Part shown: piece by piece, positions 23,241-36,900 of the stretch
Layout: each line of letters opens with the position of its first letter
Position numbering within the stretch: position 1 is the first letter of the stretch
From: Phoebastria nigripes
Lineage: Eukaryota > Chordata > Aves > Procellariiformes > Diomedeidae
DNA: 64,000 nucleotides
Reading direction: 5' to 3'
NCBI GenBank assembly: GCA_035582835.1
Contig: JAYKAV010002109.1
Coordinates: 3,546,930 to 3,610,929 of the forward strand
Translations under genes and position numbers: made by a program
Notes under the pieces: model-generated
What the model was told of the DNA's origin: nothing
What the model saw: only the letters and a program-made list of their open reading frames with translations
Databases searched by the model: none

Positions 23241-26200
23241 TTACCAGCTTCCAGCATTTTAAAAGGATCAAGGCATACAGACATTGTGAATTCCACAGTC
23301 TATTAGACTAACCCTTCTCATCCTCTAGACATACTCAACCCCAGAATTATAAATGGCTCAGCAAAAATGTAAAGGAAATATAACCCCACTGAGCATTAGA
23401 GATGTAGACATGTATCTCTGCAGTTATCAATGAATAGATCTGCTGAGATCCATCTTCAAAGATCACATAATTTTTCTTCAAGTAATAAGCAAAAATACCT
23501 TTCACTGCTTTTTTACANGACAGTGTTTTTCAGCGCTCAGTCTTTGGTGATGCTTTTCTGTGGCTGAAGGGTTTTACAGCTGACCCTGACTCACTGTTTG
23601 TAGGCTTATTTTCAGTGCAAACTTCTGCCTAACAAAGTCTTTCACTAGTTCAGATATGCGCCAGTCTATAATACTACTGGTGATTCTCCCAGCCTCTTAA
23701 TTGCTTAAATACGTGATTAACATCTTCAGTAGCTGTAACAGCTAAGCACATCTTAAAAAAAGTTTGACAAGGAACTCTGATGCTCTCTCCCCCTCAAATT
23801 GCTGTTGAAAGGCCAAGGAATGCATAAATCATTTGAAAAGCAATAAAAACACTGAGAGGTTCCAAAGGTAAAAATGTAATAATAATACAATATACACTGT
23901 TATTAAGTGACATGTACTTTAAATGTCTGCTGTATCACTTGCATCTATTTTTGGAAAACAAAATAATAAAATTGAAAATCATTACTGACATTATTCTATT
24001 CGTTGGTTTGAAAATTGAGGGAAAAAATGTAAAACACTGATCTGTAGTGTAGGCCAAGGGCAAGAAAACCTCCTGAAACACTCTAGACGGTTTCACAGGC
24101 AAATAACCCAGAAGAAAGTGAAATGTTTTAAGATTATGCTTAAATGTGGCACAAACAGCAGATCTTTATCACAAAACCGTAATGTAAATGTTCTCAACAA
24201 CTTAGGTTGCCTCTAGTTGCCTTTGGAGTACCTCATCTACCAGAAATTTTCAAAAATGGAACTATATTTGGTTTCCAATATCATTTAAAAAATAATGACA
24301 TTTGAGAAGAGACTTCATTCTTAAAATGAAGTGTTACTCAGTGATTTAGACCTGGAAGAAACATTAGCTGACTTACTGGAAGATATTTTGATGTTTAAAA
24401 AATGTTAGGGAGGAGATGTCCAAAGATGTACATCAGAGTGATAAACTGCTTTTAAGTTGTGGAATAAATACGGTCCTAGTAATAGTTGTCCCTTTTTATT
24501 ACCAGGACAAGGTTAAAATTTAATTTTTTTAATAGTTAGATGTTAAAAGCTATATCCTGCAGTATTATACACAAATGGCTTATGTTACCATTGACTTTCA
24601 TGGGGAGAGGTTAGGTCATTAGGCCCAGCTCCAGGAATGTACTTAAGCATATGTTTAACTTTAAGTGCCTGATAATTATGCATATACTTAAAATTGGGTA
24701 TATGTTAAAATTTCATTATGAATACTGATAGAATTAAAAAGCTGTTACAATTGACATCACTCTATAACATTGTGCTAAAACACCCACCCCACCCCCGAAA
24801 TAACATAAAATAACAGCGCAAGCAGTAGCATGCAATATACGTCCTGCTTCATTTTGCTGAAGCTAATACAGCTACGATGACTGGAAAACACCAGAGGTGA
24901 AAAGCAAGAAATAAGCCAGTTCTCTTCATGGATAACAGTCACAGAGCCAGCTTGGTCACAAGCATGCAAAAGATGTGCAGTTTTAAATAGTTTCTTTTTC
25001 CTTAATCATTATGTAATCTGTTTCAAATTGTTCTGTTTTGGGGGTACACTATGCAATAAAAAGAATCATCAACTGAGTATCCCACTCATGATTTTTGCTT
25101 TTTAATTCACCCACATTTCCAGTAAGTGGCAATGTCTGCCATAAATTATGCTAAAATAGGAATTTACATAAACTGCAAGTTAGAGAACATTAGGAGAGTT
25201 GTCATTGAGCTGTAATTTGCAAATGGCCTATGAGGCAGAATTGTAGAACCTAGTAAGATATGCATATTTAAAAAATGAATGATAAACAAAACACTATTTT
25301 ATAAACTCACTGTGGATTTCATATTTATTCTGTTTCTGTCCATCAGGCTCATTTGTATGTACTGCTAAAAAAAACCACAGGTACCTTCCAACCTTCAATA
25401 TTAACATTTACCCTTTATATTCTTTTATGTCTACTCTTTTAGCCTGTATTATCTTTCCTACTAATGTATTTTTTAAAAGTCTTTATACAATAACGTAGTC
25501 AAAATTGCCTGATTTATTTTCAAATTATTGTAATGTAGTTATTCAGAAGCAGTACATTTTTATCCTCATGTTTATCTGATACATATTCTGATGTAGTAGT
25601 TTAAAAGACAAATGTAATTTTATAAAACACCATTAGATTGCATGTTTATTTTAAAGATTAAAGTGGGTGACAGATCAATCTCTTCTAAATTGTTCATTCA
25701 GTGTAATTACACACATTTTAAATCACATTTATTTCATCTTCCATGTGCATAAATCCAATGAAACATTAATTTTTCTATTAAAAAACCCCACGTTATTGGA
25801 AGACCGGGACTATAGTCCATGCTCACAAAATTAGATTGGATAGTTTTGGTTTTGATAACTTATATTAGAANAATCAGGTCTTAATTTTGTTATCAAGATC
25901 TAAAATGTGGATATACCTCACATCTGATAAAAAGTTATTCTAGGATATATATTTCAAGGGAGATGATATACAAAGATTACTTTTAAGGTAATTTTCTTCC
26001 TAAAGCATTATTCCTAAAATAAGCCATAGAGCAAATTATTCCTATACTGAGTAAAATATATTTGAATTAATGATTTGTACACTTTATGAGCATATAGTGA
26101 GAACAGAAGAAATTATAGATTCGTAAGTATTTTATTAGAAAAAATGAGCAGCTTACTCTCCAGTCTGACTGGCCAATTACAATGATTTGTTTCTAATAGG

Positions 26201-27034
26201 AGGATAATTTTGTTTTGGTAAAAAAGAAACCATTAAGTTTAGTGTTGTCATTTATTCACAGTCAGATTTTGTAAGGTGTTTGAACCCAACAGTTAATTTG
26301 TTATTTTCCTCTGTATTCAGTTTTGCTCCAGCATACGGTTTGTGTGTGATGAATATAAATATAGCCTGATGAAATGCTCCTTAGAGCAGTTAAACAGTTT
26401 AGAGAAGATAGATAAAAGGGGAAACAAATTTTTAAAAGACAAAATCTAAGGTCTAAATATAGACCTACTTGCTTGAGTTCAGCTTCTGGAATAGGCACAG
26501 AATCCATTTGTAAGACATCTAGATGATACCAATAAAAGAAATAAGTCAACATGTTTTTTCCAGAATGAATCATTTCAAACCCATCAAACTTTTTTTCCTG
26601 CAGTACAGAGACAGGTCTTGCGGATAAGAGAAAAACAGACTATATAATTCATCATGACCTTAGTGTTTTACAGTCTCACACGATACTCTCATGAGTGAAC
26701 ACAAAAAAGATTGCCTAGATGAAGTTTATCCTATGTGGGATGATTATTAATCACTGTCAGTCTAAAAGGACGAATAAAATGCAGTTCAGGTATGTCTTTC
26801 CTAGGAATGACAATTCACTATTTTGTAGTAACATCATGGGTGAGAGATGAAAAGTATCCTTATTAAATTGGCAGATAATACAGCTATGGGAGGTAGTACA
26901 ACTACATAGTAAGAAAAAATAGAATTTATTGTGATCTTGACTAACAATAATAAATGTATTCGGGACCATTGTATATGAACTTCAGTGATACAGAATGTAG
27001 GAAGCTTTGCAAATTTTAAAGTCAGTATCGTACC

Positions 27035-27048
27035 TTTTTTTTTTTTTT
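27035..27048 (+). repeat. Poly(T) tract, 14 bp
   Basis: Uninterrupted T run between TACC and CTTCC in otherwise featureless sequence. Confidence 0.75.
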
Positions 27049-28777
27049 CTTCCTTCAGAAAATATCCATAGACGTGAGGAAGCTACTACTTTTCCTTTGT
27101 CCTTGCAAGTACTCTGTAATCTTTGTTTTATTCAGACAGAGGATAAGGCTTATCACATCTGGCAATGATCCTTCTGCTCTGATGGTACCTGTCAAGTAAT
27201 ATCGGCCAATTATTTTGAAATGTGCAATACTGTGAGTTGACTGTTTCTCAAGAAATATGAAGTACGTAAAAGAGAAATACTATTACTTTAACCTGTATAN
27301 GGTGTAAACTGACAATACTGTAATACTGTGTCCAAATTCTTTATCCATGCTTTTAATAGGAAATTTAGTACTTATCCATATAATGGAAGAGACCCAAAAA
27401 CGTGCAAGGATGACTGGATGAGTCAGCCTTGAATAATTTTTAAAAATGTTTTTGTCTCCTAGTTGAGAACTGGTAGGTATTGACATCTATAGAGGCAATC
27501 TGAGACAGGAAATCACACACCAAAGGGGTGTACATGAGCTGAGTGAAGTGGCAACTCAAACTTCAGTAAAACTACAGCTGTATTTTATCTCTGAGCATAG
27601 TTTATACTTCCAAAAGATTATAAAAACTTTTTGTATGTATTTTTGTCTTCGACTTATTAATGCATCTTCAACAAACATAGATCAAAAAGCTCTCTCTATT
27701 CCCCTCTAATTCTTAGCATAGAATAGAATGGTCAATAGTACCTCTTTCAGTGTAAATGCATCACCTCAGGTAGTCAAGGAGGCAGATGTTACCTTTGTCT
27801 TCCCAAGCATTTCCTGAATCCTTAACACTGTTAGAAATCATTCTACATATCCTTCTACAAATCATACAGTGTAGTGCTGTTGTCTTCACAATTAGCGGAG
27901 TTTACAGGAAGGGCACACAGCACAAACTTGTCCAAAGCACTATTCTCTCCTCTTCCTCCTCTCCCCTGTTTGGGGGTGCCTTGTATTAGAATTAGCCAAA
28001 CACTGTATAATGCTGCTGCACACAGTCTATTTTGTAGTTTTCTGTTTTATCTTTTAAATGCTCATCTATATTTCAGTAATTTACCTCTCCCATGATGATC
28101 AGGGAAGGAAAACAATATTTTGCATACGTACAGTTAAACCCCGACTCAATAGCTAACTCAGTGCAGCTGAACTATATGTTTTCCATAACCTTAAATTATG
28201 CTAACCTTAAAATAAAAGGTTAAGATGTTGACATAGCAAGGTAATTAACAGGTTTTTTTCCATGAAAGATGAAGTGTATTTTGGAACAAAAGTTCAGATA
28301 CTTTCAAGACCACAGGGAAAAATTAATGTCTGTTCTCGAAAGAAAACTCACAAGACAAAGCAGGCGGGTAAGCACATACTCTATGCAGCAACTAAAATGT
28401 TTTCTTTTCCTTTAAGAACCAGATGGCATTTTCAAGTTCATTCAGATCTTGAAGAGCAGAANAAATTTTATTACCTATTTCTGTTTTTAAGGGGAGCTGG
28501 GTGCCTAATTTGCTTTGAGAATCTAGCAACTATATTCTTAGTTCCTGAAGGAATGAGGACACACTTGTTAAAACCTGTTCAGCTAATATGACACATATTT
28601 GCTAGAAGAAAATATGTTATCTTACAAGTTGTCTACTTCTATATAATGTTAAAATACATTTAAAATATTTTTCTCTAGTGAACTGTGCTATTAATTTACA
28701 CAACAGAATTTCAGACCTGAAAAGATTTTCCAGGAGCTGAAGTGACTGATGTTAACATTTTTCATATTTTAGAGAAG

Positions 28778-28793
28778 AAAAAAAAAAAAAAAA
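28778..28793 (+). repeat. Poly(A) tract, about 16 bp
   Basis: A run following TTTTAGAGAAG and followed by GCCATTTG. Homopolymer only. Confidence 0.75.
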
Positions 28794-29646
28794 GCCATTT
28801 GCTGGCATGGAAGTAATCTAGTTTTGAGATTACAAAGATAAACCTCATCTATATCAGTGTAACAGAAACAATCTTTGTTTTAAATCGTTTTCTTACAGTC
28901 TATATGGATTACACAAGCACAGCTGTAAACCAATCTGTGAGTAATTCTAATCCCAGTGTCTCTGTTCTACCCATGGGTAAACAAAATAAGATCCTTTTGA
29001 ATNCACTGAGAACTGAACAAGTGCAAACTGTGGTCAGGATGTGACCCATACTCTCATCACTTCATTCCAATTTGAATTAAAGTATGTAATTGCTATGTGG
29101 AAAGATACCTTTTTTACACGGCTAGTATGCAGCACCAAAAGATTTGTCTTTTAATGGCATTAATGCGTTTCTGCCTCCTCATATGTCATTCATTCCGGCC
29201 CCAGCACTNCATTTTTCACCATTAGATGTTCACTAGATCCTGAACATGATCTAGATTAAAATATAAACATAAACAATATTGCTATTTTTTGTCTGGATCT
29301 TATTCAGGATTTGGTTGACAGCTTGCAGAAGGCAGGCTGTGTAGCTGACTGGAACGGGTTAGCACGTGCCCTAAGCCCAGTTTGTCACTGAATCCATGAA
29401 ACTGGAGACCAACTTGCCTTTCTATAATTTATGGCACTGCAGTGAACTACAATCTCCCTCCCCCCCAAATGGATGGGGGACAAGAATGCTCTTATTTAAT
29501 TACTCAAGGGAAATATTGACACTTCTAATTAATTTTCATTTCCTTTCTTGTCAATACCTTTCCTTTCTTTACTATTGCTTTTGTGTGCATTCACAAATCT
29601 TCTTTTCAGGAAAATCACTGCAGAGACTCTTACTCTTCTGCTAATA

Positions 29647-29670
29647 TTTTTTTTTTTTTTTCCTTCCTTT
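29647..29670 (+). repeat. Poly(T)/pyrimidine tract
   Basis: Fifteen T followed by CCTTCCTTT. It is pyrimidine-only but is not followed by an AG that leads into a coding-like frame. Confidence 0.6.
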
Positions 29671-29876
29671 TTCCTTACTGCCCTTGAACATTAACATCAG
29701 TCTGNTTCTTAAAAAGCCTAGCTTTACAATAACTGTTGAAAGTAATTACTCTGTAAAAGTCTTCCATTGCTCAGGCAGTCTCTCTCACTTATGAATCAGT
29801 GCTTTGTTTGACCAAACACGGANAAAAGTCTCTCCAATACAGTTATCTCTGGACAGAGGATTTTCCCCCTCCTCAG

Positions 29877-30042
29877 ACTCTCTGATGGCAGTACCAAAAT
29901 TCAGAAGAGGAACCTGCTGAGAAACCTGGCTAATTCCCAGGCCTCCAGCTTTCAGCGGGTATTGGAAGTGATGTGTTCCTTTCCACCTGAGCTGTCAGTG
30001 AACAATAATCACATTAAATTCATTGCCAGACAATACCACTAA
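29877..30042 (+). CDS. Candidate coding exon with strong polypyrimidine acceptor
   Basis: I do not recognise this protein. TTTTCCCCCTCCTCAG is one of the best acceptors in the window. It is followed by a 54-codon frame and TAA at 30040-30042. The peptide begins LSDGSTKIQKRNLLRNLANS and continues QASSFQRVLEV, with coding-like codons (CTG, AAG, CAG, GCC, GTG). It could be a terminal exon ending at the TAA, or it could splice earlier at CAGCGG before GTATTG (29959), which would make an 82-bp exon. No partner exon was identified and no close AATAAA follows. Confidence 0.28.
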
Positions 30043-31280
30043 CTCTGCCTCCATCCTACAGCTCAGGGCAATGCATCTTCTTCAACTATTTTAAACGTCA
30101 ACATAAGCCACAGCACTAACAACACTCCACTGTTGGGATGATGGAGTAGCCCTTACAGATTCTCTTAATTTTCTTAATAATAATGTAGTTATGAAATTAA
30201 TTATACTAATAAAAACTCTGTAACCATCAATTGATATGATCACTTTAAGGCAGGCAAATTGGCATGCCCTGCTTACATCATCTTACATAAAATCTCCTGC
30301 TGGAAAAGGAAATAAAAAGAACTTTGCTCTTAAAGTACACTAACCTGTGGAAATTCACTGTAAATCGAGAGACCTTTGTTACATAAAAAAAAAGTAAAAT
30401 TTAAAATGTGTTGCATCAAATGGAATGTTAAAATTTGGAGAAGAAAGGAGAATGATCTTGTGATGATATCCTTCCCTGTAGAGTTATCTGGTTAACTGAA
30501 AAATTATTAAAGTTTTTTTATTTGCTTATGCTAAATATTTACTTTCTATTTAAGCATTCAGCTGTGTGACACTATACTAATTAGGCATCACGGAGAGTGT
30601 ATTTCTTTGTTCACTAAATTGCAGTCATGATTTCTTGAATGGATAGTGCCCTGAGGAAAACACATCTCTTTTTTGCACTTATCCAGGCTAGAGATTTCTG
30701 GATGTACACACATAAAGGGGATCATACATTAAAATGCTGCTAACCACAGATCTGACCTTATCCATGGATCCAACTTCTTCTTAAAGTGTTAAAAATGGGT
30801 ATGGCATTAGATCCGTAAGGAAAGGAATTTTAATTGACATTGCTGTCTTGAAATACTAATAAAAAATGCCAGTTTGAAAACGAATACCAGGTGATTCTTC
30901 AAAATTTTTCTAGCAGCTGCCACGGTAGTTATAGCTTTCTTTCCTGATTTATTTTCTTTACATGTTCAAATGAAAGTACCAGCTTTGGTAAATAGTATTG
31001 TAAGTGTCAGCATGAAACAAAAACAGTGATACGCTGTCTCTGCTTCTCACTCACTACTGGGACATGATTTTTATTTTGTACTAAGAAAGCTAAATTCAGC
31101 ACAGTCAAAAAGTTGTGTAACTATAACTAACTGGAGTTGTTGAAACCCAATGCCAGGTTTACAGAAACTCTTTCAATTTGCAGTACTCTGCTACAAATAC
31201 TCCTATTTTCATTGAGCGTGTGCTGGCAATAAAGAGAGAATTAGAGTTTGTAAGTGTCCAGACAGCTGGTAAAAAGATAC

Positions 31281-31312
31281 TAAAAGATGAATAGAAGACT
31301 ATTCATCTTTTA
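31281..31312. repeat. Perfect inverted repeat (14-bp arms, 4-nt loop)
   Basis: TAAAAGATGAATAG (31281-31294) and CTATTCATCTTTTA (31299-31312) are exact reverse complements around the loop AAGA. The stem does not extend beyond 14 pairs on either side, so it is too short for a typical microRNA precursor. An alternative outer pairing, GCTGGTAAAAAGAT with ATCTTTTACAGC, overlaps it. Confidence 0.85.
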
Positions 31313-31568
31313 CAGCAGGCAATGGTGAAGCAAAAGCCAGGCTAGTAGGAAAGAATTATATTGCCTTTCAGGAATTACAAATATTTACATTTCATTTTTG
31401 AATAATATTCCAGAACTAATGAATAACCACAAACCAGAAAGCCTTATACAAAGCGTAACACAACCATGAATACAATGATATCTACACGCAACAGCAATAC
31501 TGGCTTCAGCCTTAATTCTACAAGAACCACAATTCAGTTAAGCAAATGAAAATTCACGTAGGTGAATT

Positions 31569-31593
31569 CTGTTATTATATTCTGTAATAACAG
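31569..31593. repeat. Inverted repeat (9-bp arms)
   Basis: CTGTTATTA (31569-31577) and TAATAACAG (31585-31593) flank a 7-base loop, about 260 bases from the 14-bp hairpin. Confidence 0.6.
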
Positions 31594-33283
31594 TGGGCTA
31601 AAATTCAATTTCTGTAGCTTTTAGACCATTATTATAGCATCCAACATACACCTTTGGCTTTACTGGATAACAGAGGAAAATATGGTGTACCTTACAATTA
31701 CTTATAGGAATGGATACAGCTATATTTACATAAATGATGACACATTCTGCTGAATACATACAATATGTGAAATGTGAACATGAAATTCCTTCATGTATTT
31801 TTTTTAGAGAGCATTTGAGCTGTAAATTCTAAATTACATATGCAGATAACAGTTAAATAATACCCATTTAAATAAACATGCTAACTGCACCAGGGAAAAG
31901 ACGTTTTGGATTGATGTAGCAACATCAAAGCATTTTGTCCAACATAGAACAAAACCTTTGACTTAATCTGGGTCTTATTTAACCATATCATACCTTTTCT
32001 TTTCATGTAGATCAATTTTAAGACTAAAGCACTATCTTTAAATTATTTCACATGTGTGACTGTGAAATATTCAAGTGACTTTTTAGCTTCCTTGAAATAT
32101 TTTTTAATTTCTTCCAAGAAATACTTATACCAAAATGCAAATAGTTCCTCTGGCCTTCATTAAACTCATGAACAGATAATTTATACTTCAATACAATGCC
32201 ACATATTCAAATAAAAATTATTTGAAATTATTTGCACTTTATAAAATTTTTAACATGTTAAAGCAGAAATTTACTATTATTGCATGTCTACCATTCCCTT
32301 GAACAAAGCTCCTCAAATCTTTGAGACGTGTGCTACTATAACACACAACTATACAATATTTTGAAAAGAAATTTTACTATGAATAAAATTATGCTGTGAA
32401 AGCATAATTCAGATGCACTTGTAATTTTTATACTATTTTCAATTAACTCATGCAGCTTCAGGAAAAAGGCTAAGTTTAAAGTATTAAAAAGTTCTAAAAC
32501 TGGGAAACTGTGGAAGAGTATAGTCAATTTTGATTAATAGCATATGTATTCATATATTTTAGAACTAATTTATTCTTGGGAATCCTAAGTCATACATTTG
32601 AAATTCCTATACTAACAGATGTGCAAGTAATCATGTTTGCACAGTACTTATTTCAGTATCACATTCAGTACCTAATCAGCTTTAGTGCGTTTTTTAACCT
32701 GCATTATACTTGCAGGTCTCTGTGTTAACCTTAGTTTTCAACAGAAAAGATTTCACTGCTTCTGACAGTGCGTCTTAAGATATAAAAGACATCATTTAGA
32801 AAGACTTTTCTTAAAAGCCAAAGGTTCTGAAGGCTTTAAAGTGAGTATGCCAATAGCCATTCCCTGAATTGAGAAACATGACATTTGAACTCATACAGGA
32901 TATATGGAACAATTACCAGGAAGAGAATTCACCTAGAGTAAATCTTTCAAATCAAGAATTATCTTTAATAAGACTTGCCAAGATTGTAATAATATTTGTA
33001 TTACTNAAGAAATAGGTATTGCAAGACATGTATTAAATGTCCATGGAAATATTTTCCTTGTAAATGTAGCATGTCCTAGTCTCACAAACTAATTGTCCAA
33101 GCCATTTCAGGGATTAGCTATGATGCCATTAATTCACTTCAAAGGCAACACCTATCAAGACAAACTGCTTTTTCTGTCTTTGTGGTGCTGCATATTTTAC
33201 TTTTCCTCCTCTAAATATCTAATCCCTAGGCCCATTTAAGTAAGAAGGACTTGCAAACCACACTGCTATTTTAGCTCTGTATA

Positions 33284-33398
33284 TTGGGCAAAAATTGCAG
33301 GATTTTCTGCATTCACCCATGAGCACCCAATTAGTTTACCTANCAGTGCTCACTTAGTTGATGCATGAGCCCTGTTGGGCATAAATTGCAGGGATTTA
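33284..33398 (+). repeat. Direct repeat, about 23 bp, 91 bp apart
   Basis: TTGGGCAAAAATTGCAG plus GATTT at 33284 recurs as TTGGGCATAAATTGCAGG plus GATTT at 33375, with one substitution and one inserted G. The sequence between shares only short words with its flanks, so this is a partly decayed duplication or repeat-flanked segment. Confidence 0.6.
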
Positions 33399-33867
33399 GT
33401 AGCCGGAGGCTGCAGCCATGTCCATGTGAGTCAAGATCACGAAATGTCTGGGTGACCCACACTGGGTCAGGGATACCCCCAAGGTGTTTGTTTCTTTCCG
33501 GTATGTATTTGCTAAGACGAAAGCAAAATTACGGTTTTTAACCTCTAATCGCATGAAAGCATAATGCTGAAATTGTGTTGAAATTTGGACCCTAAATGGC
33601 TGGACATGATGAGATTGGCTCTGGTCTCTTTAGGGGTATTTGGGACTGAGTGGACTGATAATCATGCACGTATGACATTAGATATGAGAAACATTGACTT
33701 GGGTAGACTTAGATACTGTTTAAAAGACAGTATAAACCTGACTGGTCTGAATTCTGAATTTCTAACAATTCATTCATGAAGTATTAAACATTTCAGCAGT
33801 GTTCCTTGATAACACCATTTTTCATCAAAATTCAAAGTATATTGGAACTGTAGTGAGTACAGATAAG

Positions 33868-33950
33868 TTTTTGTTGGTTGTGGGTGGTTTTTGTTGTTGT
33901 TGGGTTTTTTTGGGGTTTGTTTTGTTTTGTTTTGTTTTGTTTTTTTTTTA
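33868..33950 (+). repeat. G/T-rich low-complexity block with (TTTTG)n
   Basis: Roughly 80 bases almost devoid of A and C: GTTGGTTGTGGGTGG, GTTGTTGTTGGG, a T7 run, GGGG, then about five TTTTG units (33917-33940) and a T9 run. The frames read across it on both strands are composition artefacts (poly Lys/Asn/Pro on the minus strand, Phe/Leu/Val on the plus strand). Confidence 0.85.
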
Positions 33951-36900
33951 CACATGTTCTTTACTGACTAAGAATCTATGACTGCAATGTCATTTTAAAT
34001 GTATGCTGGCATTTTTTAAAAAAATAATTTAGTTTGAAGTTTGTAAACTACTTCAAAATATATTAAATGTAAGTCTGGTCAAAAAGAAATGAATTTTGAA
34101 GCACAAAATGGCCATTGACAAATTACGTGACATATGAATATGATGGAATAAACAGGCACCCTCTATTTGGTTATTCTGTCAACTTCAGTTAAATGTTTTC
34201 TGCAATTTTTTGAATAAAATAAAGCAGCTAATCATAGTAGCAACCTGCAACAAATACATCACAAATCAGTGGGGCAGGTGCAGTGCCATTCTGGTACATG
34301 GCTGTATCTTCCATCTGCACTTCTACAGCACAATAAAGAGACTATAGCTGCCAATAATACTGATTTCTTATACTTATTTTCTTTTAATCAATTCATACTG
34401 AAGTATACTAAGAACAAAATTTTTTCTCTTAGCTTATTTGCCTTTTTACCAAAAGTAAAATGCCTCTTTTTCTAAAAGGAATGTGATTAATTTCTGAGCT
34501 TTATAGATCTCATTCAATTATTATAATGCAGAAAAGATCTATGGAGTCACACTCTAGTGATTAAAAGGGTATTTTTGGATTTTTCCTTTAATCATATTAA
34601 TAACTATACACGTGTAAATTATTTTAATTAGAAAAGTAATAATTGTACATAAACTCTTCTAAATGTCCTGCTCCTATATCCTCCTGAGGTTACTTTATAA
34701 GAATTATAGAGAAAATGAGAGAGAATTGGTATGAGTGTAGTATGTAGGTCAAAACTAGAACATTTATGCCACTAAAAAAAGAAAAATCAAAACTCCTCAG
34801 GTATCAGTGCAGAGACTTCAGTCTCAGTTTAGAGTATGTGTAGATTTATAGATCTAATTCAAAATCCATGATTCCTGTTTTAATTCTGGTCNAAAACCAC
34901 AATACACATATAAGATCAAAATCCCAAAAATTTGATTAATTCAAGCCCCTTTTGAACTCTGACCTCAATATGAAGTTCTGAGAGGCACCTACTTTACCCA
35001 GCTCTAAGGTTCACACACATACAGAGCACATTTGTATCACTTCATAGCTTGGCGTTTCTGTGTATTATCAGGCTTGGCATATCACAGGTTGCTAATAGTG
35101 TCTACTATCAAAGCAGAAATACTCAGAAAATCTCTGTTGTCAAGCTTCAATCCTGTGAAGCTGAGATTTGGAGGATGCTAATACCATTGACAACTGAGTG
35201 CATACATTTTAAAGCGGTCTGTTTAACATGGACCACAGAAACAGGAATGACATTCGTGGAGCTTTACTTTAATCAACTTTGTGACAGTAAGACACATATC
35301 TGTTTAAGAACAAGGACCAAAACCAAACACTTCAAAGCACTTCTTCTTTCTTTTTTTTCTCTCTCTCTGAAAACTAATCCAACTTAAAATATGGCTTACA
35401 AACACGAACCTGATTTGTAACCTATCCAGATTAAAGGAGATCCTTTGTTCTTCTCTCAGAATGTCTCATATACCTAAGTATAATTACAGAGGTACTACCC
35501 GTATAATCGTCTATATGAAAAAATACCCAACCTGTAATAAAAAAAAAAATCTAACAGAAATGTAAATTGTGAATTTAGAGAACATAATCAAAACACTGAC
35601 CTGGGATTTATTTCAATTGTTTTCTTGATGATAATATAACTTTGATAACCAAAAATATATCTGTGCTATGATTTCTCAGTAAACAAAGCAATCTTAGAGA
35701 GACATACAGATCTTCAGAACAATGTCTCTAGATTCTCTTACAGTTTAATACACTATAATTAGATGAAGCAAGTCTATATAAATTTAAAGAAAATATGATG
35801 TTTCTTTGAAATGTAACAAACTAAACATTCCATTATAAAATCAAAGACTCTACAGTTCACGATAGGTTCAATTTTTTATCAGTATTCAAAAGATAAAAAA
35901 TCTACTGAGATTACAGCTACCCCTATTTCTGCTTCACTCATTCATGTTTGTATGTTATAATGTGATTTATAGGCTGTTAATATTACCAAACAGGAGATAG
36001 CACAAAGAAAAAATTTTTCTTCCTGTGTAAATGATGATTATATTGCATTGTTACNTCAAGCGATGTCCTGAAATCCTGCTAGAATAATCTAACTTTTTAA
36101 GTCCAGAGAATCATGAAGGGCTGGCCTGAACTAATTAATCTTACATATGTTTATTTACTTTGTTTAGGAGGCACGACTGTAAATAAGTCAGTCAGTAGGT
36201 ACAGAAAAAAACAACAGCTTTAAGTGTATGAAACTGTGCAAAAGTCCGAAACCAGGAAATACCGTTNGTGATGCACTTGGAATGAGTGCTCCCTAGGTAG
36301 GCTGTTTTGGGATGTGAAAGCCATAGCCCAGAAGAAGAAAGAAGAAGGCAGGAAGGTCTTCTGTCTGATGGCTGAAGAATCTGTTTACAGTCATCAATTT
36401 TGTATGAGAGTTTATCAAATACCTCTAACACAGAAAGCATTAGCAAAGCTCCTGTGGTGAGCTGAAGAGGTCAGAAGAGTAAGGAACAGAGGGNAAGAGA
36501 AGCAGCTCAAACCACAAAATGGTGTAAGAACACCCAGACATACCCATCCTGTCATGTTTTTGGGAACACAATTGTCCTTTCTCACCCAGGGTCTAACTTA
36601 TCATTCTCATGTACACTTTTAAAGCTGAATATTGAGTAAGATAAAATAGGGCAAGAAGGCACCAAAACAAACAGCTTAGTGTCACACACACCTGCAAATA
36701 CAGCAACGTGGGAATTACAGCTCTTTTGAAAAATCCATGGCCCTATATCTCACAAAGGACTTGAAAAACAGAAGGGAAGCCAGCAGAAGGACATGAGAAA
36801 ATTGCTATACAGATCTGATTTCAGTCCCTTAGAGAAACTTGGTTCAGTCAGGAATCTTGACTAAAAAGCCCAAACCTGTCATGCCTGCCCAAGTCAATTA

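Larger units (their letters stand above)
23241..29876. other. Gene-desert-like stretch
   Basis: A+T-rich with three short homopolymers (27.0, 28.8 and 29.6 kb). Frames of 64-109 codons occur on both strands without splice, promoter or composition support. No repeat family is recognised. Confidence 0.5.
30043..33867. other. Gene-desert-like stretch with inverted and direct repeats
   Basis: Holds the 14-bp hairpin (31,281), a second inverted repeat (31,569) and the duplicated 23-mer at 33,284/33,375. No coding or mobile-element signal is seen. Confidence 0.5.

Noticed and set aside
26880..26905. let-7-like GGAGGTAGTA word
   Set aside because: Only a few bases match a microRNA seed and no hairpin of precursor size surrounds it.
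28262..28591. 109-codon plus-strand frame
   Set aside because: Low-complexity composition, an internal N and no splice or promoter context.
33770..33955. Lys/Asn/Pro-rich minus-strand frame
   Set aside because: Translation of the G/T-rich low-complexity block.
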